Shown: positions 31,973 through 40,452, counted from the stretch's first letter. The stretch: DNA of 41,521 nt from CALCNS01 sp964425745 (GCA_964425745.1 CAYRNW010000023.1:1-41521), one strand, 5' to 3'. Translations and numbers: made by a program. Notes: a model not told the origin generated them from the letters alone.

Positions 31973-33490
31973 ATGTTATTCGAACAGAAATTATGGATCG
32001 GCAAAAATGAAAACAAGATTTTTTTGCTACCCAATATGGCAAACCGGCATGGCTTGGTATCGGGTGCCACCGGAACAGGAAAAACGATCACCTTAAAAGT
32101 AATGGCGGAATCCTTTAGTGATTTAGGAGTGCCGGTTTTTTTAGCAGATATTAAGGGAGACTTAGCCGGCATGTGCAGACCTGGGCTCGATACCGAAGGT
32201 ATGCGTAAACGAATTCAACGCTTTGGTCTTGACGGCTTCCAATACACCTCGTATCCCACACGCTTTTGGGATATCTTTGGTGAATTTGGGCATCCTGTGC
32301 GAACCACAATTTCCGAAATGGGACCCTTGCTGCTCTCCCGCCTGCTTGGTTTGAACGAAACACAAACTGGGATTCTAAACATCGTCTTCCGGGTTGCCGA
32401 TGAAAAGCAAATGCTTCTGATCGATATCAAAGACCTACGGGCCATGCTGCAATATGTCTCTGACAATGCCACAGAGTTTAGAACCGTCTATGGCAATATT
32501 TCTGCAGCCAGTGTCGGCGCTATTTTACGGTCTCTATTGACCATAGAAGACCAGGGAGGACACTTATTCTTTGGCGAACCGGCATTGGATGTCATGGATT
32601 GGATGCGCACCGACAGTAGTGGCCGGGGTGTAATCAATGTTTTGCATTGCGTGCGCTTGTTCCAAACGCCGGCCTTGTATTCTACATTCTTGTTGTGGAT
32701 GCTTTCGGAATTGTTCGAGATTTTGCCGGAAGAAGGCGACGTAGAAAAACCGAAAATGGTCTTTTTCTTTGACGAAGCCCATCTGCTTTTTGACGAAGCT
32801 CCCAAAGTATTGTTGCAAAAAATTGAACAAGTCGTGCGTTTAATCCGTTCTAAAGGGGTCGGAGTCTACTTTGTGACCCAGAACCCTATGGATGTTCCGG
32901 ATTCGGTTCTAGCCCAACTGGGGAACCGTATACAGCATGCTCTGCGTGCCTATACTCCAGCCGAACAAAAAGTTGTCAAGACCGCTGCGCAAACCTTCCG
33001 TCAAAATCCGGCTCTTGATACTGCAGAAGTGATTACGCAATTAGGGACCGGGGAAGCCTTAGTCTCTTTTTTAGACGAAAAGGGAAGACCTTCCATGGTG
33101 GAACAAGCCTTTATCTTACCACCCCAAAGCCTCATGGGAACCATTGGCGACGACGTCCGCATGCAAGAAATCTCTAAGAGTGATTTGAAGCATAAATATG
33201 GTCAAACCATTGATCGCGATTCTGCCCATGAGATGTTGGAACGGTTGCGAGAAAAGCAGGAGCGCGATTTAGAACTGCAAGCGCAACGGGATCAGTATGA
33301 AAAAGAAAAAGCAGAGTTGGAAAAAGAAAAAGCCCGCCTCGCCAAGGAGCGGGAACAAGCAAGCCGAAAAACCAGTTCACGAACCCGAAAATCTGCGTTT
33401 GAAAAAATGACCGATACGGCCTTGACCACAGTGGGTCGAGAAGCCAGCAAAGCACTGCTACGCGGGTTATTCGGTAGTTTAAAGCGTTAA
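31973..33490 (+). CDS. HerA-like ATPase of the DUF853 (YjgR) family
   Basis: A 505-residue P-loop ATPase of the FtsK/HerA group. Walker A is GATGTGKT at 31-38. Walker B is MVFFFDEAHLLFDEAP near residue 265, followed by FVTQNPMDVPDSVLAQLGNRIQHALRAYTP, the sensor region typical of DUF853. The C-terminus has a charged coiled coil (EKEKAELEKEKARLAKERE) and a basic, Ser-rich tail. The family is conserved but its role is unclear; DNA translocation or repair is inferred from HerA. The ATG follows GAGGAGGAGAACG. It is divergent from barnase and ends at a large palindrome. Confidence 0.93.
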   Translation: MLFEQKLWIGKNENKIFLLPNMANRHGLVSGATGTGKTITLKVMAESFSDLGVPVFLADIKGDLAGMCRPGLDTEGMRKRIQRFGLDGFQYTSYPTRFWDIFGEFGHPVRTTISEMGPLLLSRLLGLNETQTGILNIVFRVADEKQMLLIDIKDLRAMLQYVSDNATEFRTVYGNISAASVGAILRSLLTIEDQGGHLFFGEPALDVMDWMRTDSSGRGVINVLHCVRLFQTPALYSTFLLWMLSELFEILPEEGDVEKPKMVFFFDEAHLLFDEAPKVLLQKIEQVVRLIRSKGVGVYFVTQNPMDVPDSVLAQLGNRIQHALRAYTPAEQKVVKTAAQTFRQNPALDTAEVITQLGTGEALVSFLDEKGRPSMVEQAFILPPQSLMGTIGDDVRMQEISKSDLKHKYGQTIDRDSAHEMLERLREKQERDLELQAQRDQYEKEKAELEKEKARLAKEREQASRKTSSRTRKSAFEKMTDTALTTVGREASKALLRGLFGSLKR

Positions 33491-33507
33491 GAAAATAGAT
33501 AGACTTT

Positions 33508-33558
33508 AATAGGGGACGGTTCTCCCCCCGAAAAAGGGGGGGAGAACCGTCCCCTATT
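33508..33558. repeat. 22-bp-stem palindrome of the GGGGACGGTTC family
   Basis: AATAGGGGACGGTTCTCCCCCC and its complement form an almost perfect stem with a loop of about seven bases. It fills the space between the convergent DUF853 and GGDEF/HD-GYP genes and should act as a terminator in both directions. Confidence 0.92.
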
Positions 33559-33559
33559 A

Positions 33560-35221
33560 CTATATCACCATATTGCCAATGGTATCTAAGAACATATCAA
33601 CCGCTTGTGGGTCAAATTGGGTTCCTCTGCATCGCCGTAATTCATCTATTGCACCGGTAAGCGATTTTCTTGTTTGATACGGTCTCACCGAAGTCATGGC
33701 ATCGAAGCTATCGATGACCGAAAGCACTCGGGCAAGAAACGTGATTTCATCCCCTTTGATTTGATTGGGATAACCACTACCGTCATAACGCTCATGATGC
33801 TGTAAGATAATGGGCAAAATTTCATGAAGTGAATCTAAATTTCGAACGATTTCGGCAGCATTGTGGGGGTGACTTTTCATGATTTCCCATTCTTCGGGAG
33901 TAAGGCGGTCGGGTTTCATTAGGATTTCTTCCGGAACATTAATCTTCCCTACATCATGCAAGTATGCTGCATAAATAAGATCACGGGTATCTTTTTCGCT
34001 GAAGTTTTGCTTTTCAGCAAGGAGTGTGCAAAAGTAGACAACACGTTCAACATGGCGGAAGGTGTAGCGATCTTTGGCATTGATAACTGCAATGAGGGTC
34101 TTGATTGAAGTCAACATTTCCTTGGTTGCATCATCGGCACCTTTTTGCAACTCTTCTAAAATGGAGAAGTAGGCTTCCACCCGGTTTTTACGCATAAATT
34201 TGGCTCGATAACAAGCGTCATCGGCATATTTCAATAAATCGGTTTCGCTCTTGGCTTTTTCCGGATACGAAGTAATACCAACCGAGATTGTCAACGCTTC
34301 TCCTGGCATGTTCTCGCGGCCTTCAAAAGGATAGGTATGCACTTTTTGCCTGATATCCTCAGCATACCGCAGGGCTTCTTCTACCCTGGTATTCGGCAAG
34401 AGAACCGTGAATTCTTCGCCTCCGAAGCGGGATATTATCGCATTATCGGGCATATCTTCTCTAAGCATTTCGGCAATGATGCGTAAGACGTCATCCCCAG
34501 TTACATGTCCGTAAAGTTCGTTGTAATACTTGAAGTCGTCAATATCCAAATACATGAGCGAGAGCTCGGTCTGGGTTTGGTCACTGATTTCCACCTGCTC
34601 TGCTAAGCAGTCATAAAAATGGCGATGATTATATAAACCGGTCAGACTGTCTGTTTTGATCATTTCCTTTAAGCCTATAATATGCTGCCGTTCAAGGTTC
34701 ACATAAAAGCCAATGGTCCAGGCGATAATCAAAAAGATACTGACCAGAATTAGGTCACTTTCAAAATAGGGGTTTACTACTCCGGTTGGAGCAAAAATCA
34801 AATCAATGCCCAGAATAATGATTGCAGAAATTCCGGAAACGGTTAAACTCACCTTTGGCTCATTCTCTACACTACAAGATACAATCGCTAAAAGGAAGAG
34901 GTATTTATAACTGCTGAGATGAGCGCCGGTCAACATTACCGAAGCGAAGGCAATCAATAAAGATACAATGGGATTGACCCAAGGTTTTATTTTTGAGTTA
35001 TCGTCCATTCGTTGTTGAACCCAATAAAGAATAGAGTAAATCGATAACATCAACAATAATGCACTAGCTAATAAAAAGCTGTGTGTAAAGAACACAGAAG
35101 AAGGATGGCTTTTAGAATAATACTGAAAAAAAGCGATTGCAGGGAATGCTAAAGAAGCGATCTTAACAATTTGCAAGATCTGATCAATTAATGTTCTCTT
35201 GTCTTTATCGAGATTATACAT
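33560..35221 (-). CDS. membrane protein with GGDEF and HD-GYP domains
   Basis: A 553-residue protein combining synthesis and breakdown modules for cyclic dinucleotides. About six membrane segments occupy residues 15-175. The GGDEF domain follows (DSLTGLYNHRHF near 191, active site GGEEF at 267-271), with no RxxD inhibitory site five residues before it. The HD-GYP domain comes last: YLHDVGKINVPEEIL and HHERYDGSGYPNQIKGDEI. The active motifs of both domains are intact. The ATG follows GGTGGGAGGATACCC. It lies directly downstream of agrD, separated by a hairpin that may partly terminate transcription. Confidence 0.95.
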   Translation of the reverse strand: MYNLDKDKRTLIDQILQIVKIASLAFPAIAFFQYYSKSHPSSVFFTHSFLLASALLLMLSIYSILYWVQQRMDDNSKIKPWVNPIVSLLIAFASVMLTGAHLSSYKYLFLLAIVSCSVENEPKVSLTVSGISAIIILGIDLIFAPTGVVNPYFESDLILVSIFLIIAWTIGFYVNLERQHIIGLKEMIKTDSLTGLYNHRHFYDCLAEQVEISDQTQTELSLMYLDIDDFKYYNELYGHVTGDDVLRIIAEMLREDMPDNAIISRFGGEEFTVLLPNTRVEEALRYAEDIRQKVHTYPFEGRENMPGEALTISVGITSYPEKAKSETDLLKYADDACYRAKFMRKNRVEAYFSILEELQKGADDATKEMLTSIKTLIAVINAKDRYTFRHVERVVYFCTLLAEKQNFSEKDTRDLIYAAYLHDVGKINVPEEILMKPDRLTPEEWEIMKSHPHNAAEIVRNLDSLHEILPIILQHHERYDGSGYPNQIKGDEITFLARVLSVIDSFDAMTSVRPYQTRKSLTGAIDELRRCRGTQFDPQAVDMFLDTIGNMVI

Positions 35222-35250
35222 GGGTATCCTCCCACCTTTTCAAGAAAATT

Positions 35251-35279
35251 CGCATAGAAGGTTATTTGCCTTCTATGCG
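35251..35279 (-). terminator. hairpin between agrD and the GGDEF/HD-GYP gene
   Basis: A perfect 11-bp stem CGCATAGAAGG/CCTTCTATGCG with a seven-base loop, followed on the minus strand by AATTTTC. The T-run is weak in this direction, so partial read-through into the next gene is possible. Confidence 0.7.
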
Positions 35280-35286
35280 ATTTTTC

Positions 35287-35409
35287 TTACTCGTCTTTCA
35301 GAGCGGCCGGCTCTTCCGGCTGATAAAAGAACCACCAGCACGCAGAGGTTGCAAGCATTGCAGCCATAATAGTAGAGACAGCAGCAACGACACCGTAGAA
35401 TTTTTTCAT
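35287..35409 (-). CDS. agrD: AgrD-like cyclic lactone autoinducer prepeptide
   Basis: A 40-residue peptide. An amphipathic/hydrophobic leader, MKKFYGVVAAVSTIMAAMLA, is followed by TSACWWFFYQPEEP and an acidic tail ending KDE. This closely follows the clostridial pattern TSAC....(H/Y)QPEEP seen in C. perfringens AgrD. By analogy with its five-residue ring CLWFT, the mature signal is predicted to be a CWWFF thiolactone. The ribosome site AAAGGAGGTGA contains the agrB stop codon, so the two are coupled. Confidence 0.93.
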   Translation of the reverse strand: MKKFYGVVAAVSTIMAAMLATSACWWFFYQPEEPAALKDE

Positions 35410-35416
35410 TCTTGTT

Positions 35417-36055
35417 TCACCTCCTTTGAACGCTTAATTTTTTATCAAGGTTGTTTAAGAACTTTGCCCCCGGTTCTGTCAAACTGAATGCTTGCCATAA
35501 TACACCAAAGACAATGCTTAAGCCATAGGGCATTACTGCCGAATAGCTACAACCTATAATAAACAATCCAAGAACACTTAAGGTAAGGAATATTAAAACC
35601 TGAAAACTTCCTTTTCGCATCCTTTGCTTTTTTTCAATGCTTCGAATGGGCTTCTGAGGCGAATCAACAGGGGCACGAGCCCAAACAATATACCAAGATG
35701 CAAGAAGGATTAAGGTGCAAAAGCCATATAAAATCACTTTGTTGATAGTGGAATAAGCTAAATATACTGATAGTTTAGCAAAAAAGACGCTGTAAAGAAG
35801 CCCTACCAATGTGCAAAAATTGAGCGTTTCAGCATGGGCTCCACCTGAGAATCGGCGTAACATGCTGACCGAAACACTGAGCAATAAAGCTTGAAACGGG
35901 ACACCGAAGAGCCAACCGAACAGCAAGGTCAATCCAATATTTGAAATCAGCTGAAAAATACCTAGAAGCCCATATGCGATGATTTCCTCTTCATTTTTGG
36001 TTTTGCCTAGACTTTGAGAAATATCAGCGGCTATTTTTTTGCTTAGTCGTTGCAT
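35417..36055 (-). CDS. agrB: AgrB-like peptide-processing membrane endopeptidase
   Basis: A polytopic membrane cysteine peptidase that removes the AgrD tail and forms the thiolactone. The catalytic pair is His74 in RRFSGGAHA and Cys81 in NFCTLVG, with the same seven-residue spacing as in S. aureus AgrB. I start it at MQRLSKKIAADISQSLG, preceded by AGGAAGTCCGCTC, for 212 residues. It overlaps the upstream membrane-protein gene by 32 bases, and its stop codon forms part of the agrD ribosome site. Confidence 0.94.
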   Translation of the reverse strand: MQRLSKKIAADISQSLGKTKNEEEIIAYGLLGIFQLISNIGLTLLFGWLFGVPFQALLLSVSVSMLRRFSGGAHAETLNFCTLVGLLYSVFFAKLSVYLAYSTINKVILYGFCTLILLASWYIVWARAPVDSPQKPIRSIEKKQRMRKGSFQVLIFLTLSVLGLFIIGCSYSAVMPYGLSIVFGVLWQAFSLTEPGAKFLNNLDKKLSVQRR

Positions 36056-36545
36056 GAGCGGACTTCCTATTCTCAAATTTTTTCATGAACCAATAAGAGG
36101 AGAAAATCATTATTATCAACAGGAAGGTGGATGGTATCGCGACAGCATTTTTTAGAAACTCGGAGCCATTGTTCAAAATATCCTCCGCTTGCTCTGCTCC
36201 AAACCAAGCAAATAACATAAGAAAATTCAAGGTTTCTGCAATAATGATCATGGTCATAACTGCTACAGCTGTTACGATAGACCGCACGACAACATTTAAT
36301 TGGGAACGATACGTGATTTGAAACAAAACAATCAGTGCTAACAGAGATAAAATCGTATTGACACCCCGTGTAATTGGAAGAAATCGGATTAAATACGTTA
36401 TTAGGATGTTTGTGAAGGCGAGCGTAAAAAACTTTGTCTTATCAATCTTCGTATTCGTAAACAAATGAAAAGCCAGAGTCATCAATAATCCTTCCGGTAC
36501 GCCTTTCATAAGCAATTGGGTTAAACTAATGGATATACCCTCCAT
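36024..36545 (-). CDS. membrane protein resembling an AgrC-type sensor domain without a kinase
   Basis: A 173-residue protein with about five membrane segments. The start SLTQLLMKGVPEGLL, the later TYLIRFLPITRGVNTIL and the AETLNFL motif resemble the input domain of clostridial GHKL/AgrC-family kinases. It ends with a short basic tail (KKFENRKSAHATTKQKNSR) and has no dimerisation or ATPase domain. The ATG follows AAAGGATGATGTGACC. It sits between a DUF5317 gene and agrB, overlapping agrB. A role in binding or transmitting the peptide is inferred from context only. Confidence 0.75.
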   Translation of the reverse strand: MEGISISLTQLLMKGVPEGLLMTLAFHLFTNTKIDKTKFFTLAFTNILITYLIRFLPITRGVNTILSLLALIVLFQITYRSQLNVVVRSIVTAVAVMTMIIIAETLNFLMLFAWFGAEQAEDILNNGSEFLKNAVAIPSTFLLIIMIFSSYWFMKKFENRKSAHATTKQKNSR

Positions 36546-36552
36546 GGTCACA

Positions 36553-37119
36553 TCATCCTTTATTGGTTTCGTTAAATTTATGATTGGCTGCCTTAATGGT
36601 TGCATAAAGCAGAATTACACTGAACGCGTGAATCAATACATCTCCCGGGCTAAGCACACTGTAGCCCACGTCAATATAATCGGTTAGCCATTTCCACTGG
36701 GTTACGGCACTTCCTAAAACATGAATTCCGTCGTCATAGGTAAAGGAGGTTGGAGTAGCATATCCGGTCCAATACGATAACGTGGGGAAGACCGGCATGC
36801 GCCCGTTATTCTGTGCAATGACGAATTTATTAAGCAAAGTGCCTCCCAAGACAGCAAAGGAGCCTAAAACCGCTGGGAGATACAGCTGATAAGCCAAGAT
36901 CGAGGGGAGAAACGATAAGATCACCATTCTGGTCACGTAAGGTGCAAAGGGGATAAAAACATGAGAACCCATAAAAATGCTTGCTTGAAAAATCAAAATG
37001 ACACCTTGAACCAAAAGGACAGGATAAATTGTCCAAGACTTAAAGATCGGTTTTAGATCATACTTTCTCCATTTGGCGAGTAGGACGGCTATCAAAATGG
37101 TTAGAATCAGATGCATCAT
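36553..37119 (-). CDS. DUF5317 family membrane protein
   Basis: A 188-residue membrane protein with an NNGRMPVFP motif near residue 105 and LSPGDVLIHAF near 160, both typical of DUF5317. About five membrane segments. The function is unknown. Two ATG codons stand together after AGGAG, so the exact start may be the second or a later one. First gene of the agr-like operon, behind a good promoter. Confidence 0.82.
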   Translation of the reverse strand: MMHLILTILIAVLLAKWRKYDLKPIFKSWTIYPVLLVQGVILIFQASIFMGSHVFIPFAPYVTRMVILSFLPSILAYQLYLPAVLGSFAVLGGTLLNKFVIAQNNGRMPVFPTLSYWTGYATPTSFTYDDGIHVLGSAVTQWKWLTDYIDVGYSVLSPGDVLIHAFSVILLYATIKAANHKFNETNKG

Positions 37120-37142
37120 CTCCTATTCCACCAAATAATCCC

Positions 37143-37171
37143 ATTATATACAATTTTCCACTCGAATACAA
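37143..37171 (-). promoter_or_regulatory. sigma-A promoter of the agr-like operon
   Basis: TTGTAT, a 17-base spacer and TATAAT on the minus strand, 24 bases before the DUF5317 start. A similar TATATAATGGG string lies about 190 bases further upstream. Confidence 0.8.
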
Positions 37172-37461
37172 GATGTTTTGCATTAATTACAGAAAAAAAT
37201 TACGATTCGCTGTTAATGATAATAATTAGCAGATAACGGCTTCAAAAATTAGAGTGATATATGGCATAAAATATGGTTGTTTTGGCAATGGAAATTTTTG
37301 GTTGTAGCATTAAAATTCTTAAAATGTGGTAATAGTACCCATTATATAGCGTATTGTATCATTATATTCGCAGGAAAAGTAACATGGGAATATAATAAAC
37401 CTGCCTACTCCAGAAAGGTGATGCTTTCGAAAATGGGCAGATTAAATCGTCATGTAAGACT
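37172..37461. other. AT-rich intergenic stretch without a convincing gene
   Basis: About 290 bases between the agr operon promoter and the end of the ABC permease gene. It is clearly AT-richer than the rest. It holds a second TATATAATGGG on the minus strand but no coding frame with a ribosome site and no strong hairpin. It may carry regulatory sites for the agr-like operon. Confidence 0.6.
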
Positions 37462-38265
37462 TTACACAGCGGTTAAGTCTCTTTTGCGGAATTCTGAAAA
37501 GGCAAATTGCAAAGCTAGTAGGCTTGCTGCCAAGGCAATCACCAAAAAACTGAAAGAAAATCGGTTATTTAACAGTTCAATGGCTGTAAAATAACGCATA
37601 GGAGAAATGATTTGTATACGTTCGGGATTGTCCAGCATATCGTAAACAACCGATAAACCGTAAAAAGCCATAAACGCGTAGGTACCGGCTTTCATTCCGG
37701 TTTCAGCCCGAACAAATAGGGTTGCAAGGAGGGTGGACAAAGATAAGAAGAAAAGACCCACTACATAATTGGCGATTGAAAACAAAAAGATGGGTGTTGA
37801 AATCGTATTCTCTAATTGATAAATGGGCAAAGCGATATGAGAGAAGGCGAAATTTAAGAGGCTGAATGCAGTCAGGTAGATTGCAGCGGCTATCAATTTT
37901 GCCATGAGAATACGATTGCGAGTGCGAGGTTTTGTAAAGATGAACTCATAGGTTTTGTCAATCGATTCTCTCGAAACCGCATTCGCCCCTAATTGCAGAG
38001 CAAAGATGCAAGTACAGATGAGCACAAAGTTTTGTAGAACAGCATAATATCCGCCTAAGCTTTGAACATCGAGTCCAGCCATACCAAACATCGCCAAAAA
38101 CACTTTTGGAAATTGCGCCATTAATGCATTGACATCGGCGCCACTGGAAGCATCGAAGCCAAGGAATTTAGCAAAACCAGCAACGACTAAAACGGTTAAG
38201 CCTAAGGACCAGAAGAAGAAAGGTTTCCAATTGGCTTTCAATTCATGTTGGATCATCGTTTTCAT
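37462..38265 (-). CDS. ABC transporter permease (ABC-2 type)
   Basis: A 267-residue membrane protein with six predicted segments and the ABC-2 layout: a cytoplasmic start MIQHELKANWKPFFFWS, then LGANAVSRESIDKTYEFIFTKPRTRNRILMAKLI between segments. The SRE...K.(Y/F)...KP(R/I)(T/S)R motif is shared with the neighbouring permease, so the two probably form a heterodimer. The ATG follows GGAGGTGTGAAAC. Last gene of the LytTR-ABC operon. Confidence 0.9.
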   Translation of the reverse strand: MKTMIQHELKANWKPFFFWSLGLTVLVVAGFAKFLGFDASSGADVNALMAQFPKVFLAMFGMAGLDVQSLGGYYAVLQNFVLICTCIFALQLGANAVSRESIDKTYEFIFTKPRTRNRILMAKLIAAAIYLTAFSLLNFAFSHIALPIYQLENTISTPIFLFSIANYVVGLFFLSLSTLLATLFVRAETGMKAGTYAFMAFYGLSVVYDMLDNPERIQIISPMRYFTAIELLNNRFSFSFLVIALAASLLALQFAFSEFRKRDLTAV

Positions 38266-38277
38266 GTTTCACACCTC

Positions 38278-39078
38278 CTAAGCTGCCTGAACATCATGGG
38301 TATTGTAGCGCCAAAACACAACAGCAGTGCCAAGCACGAACAAAACCAATGCGGTGATCACTAGGGGAAAATCAAAGCTGCCGTGTTCTAATACGTATCC
38401 AGTATTGAAATAATCTAAAGGGGCGAAAAAACGCAGGAAGTCTTTTTCCAGCAAGTCCACAATTGCAGAAAGGATGAATGCGCCAAAAGCAAATGCCGTC
38501 GCTGCACCGGCGATGGTTCGCACCCGTTTCGAGTAAACAGCATAGACCGTCGCTAAGATGAAGAAGAGCAACATGGTTAGGAAGGGGGAGAGAATATAGT
38601 AGACCAAACTGTTTTCATAAAGCGGGGTCAGGTTTTGGGCGTTGAAATCAAATAGAACTACCACTCCATATAGAATCCCAAAGATGCTTAAACTCGTGAG
38701 TCCGGCAAAGAATTTCGCCCAAAAGACCTCGGAACGGGAAATGGGACGAGTCAATAAAAAATCGGTGCATTTATCGCGTTTCTCTCGGGCGAACACCTGC
38801 AGGGCAATGGAGACTGCCATCATCGCCGAAAGTAAACCAATATAGATGTTGGAAAAACTCAAGAAGCCTTCATAACTGAACATACGATTTACATCCATGC
38901 CAAAGGCGACTAGCATTTCAGGAGGGAAATTGGCAAAGATTTTCTCGACCGATACTCGGCTTCCCATCATAGCCGGGTAAAACCCCTTCATTAAGAAGAG
39001 CATCATAAGTGCAATGGTCACGCTCCAAGTCAGCACGCTGCCCCAGAGGCGCTTAAGCTCAAACTTATAGACGTTCAT
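38278..39078 (-). CDS. ABC transporter permease (ABC-2 type)
   Basis: A 266-residue six-segment membrane protein, similar in plan to the next permease (FELKRLWGSVLTWSVTIALM at the start, REKRDKCTDFLLTRPISRSEVFWAKF in the middle). Its ATG overlaps the ATPase stop codon by one base, so translation is coupled. It would form the export channel with the second permease. The substrate is unknown; such exporters often handle antimicrobial peptides or lipids (inference). Confidence 0.9.
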   Translation of the reverse strand: MNVYKFELKRLWGSVLTWSVTIALMMLFLMKGFYPAMMGSRVSVEKIFANFPPEMLVAFGMDVNRMFSYEGFLSFSNIYIGLLSAMMAVSIALQVFAREKRDKCTDFLLTRPISRSEVFWAKFFAGLTSLSIFGILYGVVVLFDFNAQNLTPLYENSLVYYILSPFLTMLLFFILATVYAVYSKRVRTIAGAATAFAFGAFILSAIVDLLEKDFLRFFAPLDYFNTGYVLEHGSFDFPLVITALVLFVLGTAVVFWRYNTHDVQAA

Positions 39079-39983
39079 TAGAATCCTCCTTCCAAAGAAG
39101 AGGAGTCAGCGTAATAATGCATGAAGATTTCTTCAAGACTGGGGTCGGTGATATCGATATTGGTCAAGGTTTGTTGGAGCAGATCTTGCAGAAGCAGATG
39201 GACATTGCCGTTGAACAAGAAGCTGGCTTTTTGCTCGTGGGCATCGAAATTGGTAACACCTTCTAAAGCGGGTTCTAGTGGAGTTACACCTGTTCCCACT
39301 TCAAAAGAGACCTTCTTATAATTGTTCTTTTGCAAATCACTGATACGCTGCGTTTGAATGATACGCCCTTCTTTGATGATTGCCACGCGGTCGCAGATGC
39401 GTTGGACTTCGCTTAAAATATGCGAAGAGAACAGCACAGTAGCTCCTTTGGCATTTTCCTCTTTGATCAGATCAAAGAAACGACGTTGCATCAGGGGGTC
39501 TAAGCCGCTGGTGGGTTCATCTAAAATAATCAGCTTAGGACTATGCAACAAACCTTGGATGATACCGACTTTCTTCTTATTGCCGGTGCTCATGTCTTCG
39601 ATTTTTCGCGTCAAATCCAACTCCAAAGCTTCCGCCAGAGTCTTGATTCTGCCTTCACAATCTTTTGCATAAAAACTAGCCGAATACTTTAAAAGATCGA
39701 TCGCCTTCATGTTCTCATAATAAAAGACTTCACTTGGCAGGTAGCCCACTTCTTCTAAGATCTTTTTACCTTGGGTGGCACAATCCAGCCCAAAAATCTT
39801 TGCTTCTCCGCTGGTCTTGTGAATCAAGCCTAACAAAGTGCGAATGGTGGTGGATTTGCCGGCGCCATTGGGACCGATAAAGCCAAAGATTTCACCTTCT
39901 TCTACGGTAAGACTAAGATCAATAATACCTCTGGATTTGCCATAATACTTGGTCAGCTTGTTGGTTTCAATAATAGGATTCAT
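39078..39983 (-). CDS. ABC transporter ATP-binding protein
   Basis: A 301-residue ATPase with Walker A GPNGAGKST near 38-46, a signature variant MSTGNKKKVG near 132-141 (LSGGQ in the canonical form), Walker B LIILDEPTSGLD, and the H-loop in FSSHILSEV. A C-terminal extension of about 90 residues is common in ABC-2 drug and bacitracin-type exporters. The ATG follows AAAAGGAGGATCTTAATTC, a few bases after the DUF3021 stop codon. Confidence 0.95.
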   Translation of the reverse strand: MNPIIETNKLTKYYGKSRGIIDLSLTVEEGEIFGFIGPNGAGKSTTIRTLLGLIHKTSGEAKIFGLDCATQGKKILEEVGYLPSEVFYYENMKAIDLLKYSASFYAKDCEGRIKTLAEALELDLTRKIEDMSTGNKKKVGIIQGLLHSPKLIILDEPTSGLDPLMQRRFFDLIKEENAKGATVLFSSHILSEVQRICDRVAIIKEGRIIQTQRISDLQKNNYKKVSFEVGTGVTPLEPALEGVTNFDAHEQKASFLFNGNVHLLLQDLLQQTLTNIDITDPSLEEIFMHYYADSSSLEGGF

Positions 39984-39986
39984 GAA

Positions 39987-40439
39987 TTAAGATCCTCCTT
40001 TTGTTTTGAAATGGTCGAGATTGCGATTTAAACGAAGGGTATCGGCTTCTTGTTCCCAGCGATTCCCTAAAAGCATGAGGGCTAAAACCAGAACCATGGA
40101 ACAAGCCAAAAGAGCAGGTCCCAAGGTAGGTGTTAAGGGGAACCAGAGAAATGCTTTTGCAGTGAGAAAGGTCATGATTCCTGAGAAAAACAACCAGACC
40201 ACACTCCTTTGACAAAGAAAGCTTTGGCTGAGTGTGAGATACTGATCCACAAAAACTACCTGTGTCATAGCAATGACGATACTCAAAAATAGCATCTGGA
40301 ACAGATGCAAAACCCGAATCACGAAGACATCTTGGAAGAAAATAATGATTGCAGTCAGAAATACTAGACTCAAAAAATACATTGCCATGAGCAATTTTGC
40401 ATTCAAAACCCAAACGTAGAAATTCTTAAACGCCCTCAA
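39987..40439 (-). CDS. DUF3021-like membrane protein, partner of the LytTR regulator
   Basis: A 150-residue protein with four membrane segments and a short charged tail. DUF3021 proteins are commonly encoded right after stand-alone LytTR regulators, and in streptococcal pairs such as HdrRM and BrsRM a small membrane protein restrains the regulator (family knowledge). The start is a TTG preceded by AAGGAGGGATGCAAG, 13 bases after the regulator stop codon. The family call rests on topology and gene order more than on motifs. Confidence 0.78.
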   Translation of the reverse strand: MRAFKNFYVWVLNAKLLMAMYFLSLVFLTAIIIFFQDVFVIRVLHLFQMLFLSIVIAMTQVVFVDQYLTLSQSFLCQRSVVWLFFSGIMTFLTAKAFLWFPLTPTLGPALLACSMVLVLALMLLGNRWEQEADTLRLNRNLDHFKTKGGS

Positions 40440-40452
40440 CTTGCATCCCTCC

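Noticed and set aside
31831..32172. N-terminal extension of the barnase frame into the DUF853 gene
   Set aside because: The lipoprotein signal and ribosome site start at the chosen ATG; the extension is antisense to a conserved ATPase and crosses the promoter.
37277..37594. Plus-strand open frame of 105 codons downstream of the ABC permease gene
   Set aside because: No ribosome site, overlaps the permease gene antisense, and no family motif.
39967..40413. Second minus-strand frame of 148 codons over the DUF3021-like gene
   Set aside because: The competing frame has a TTG start with AAGGAGG and four clean membrane segments; this frame has neither and overlaps the ABC start.
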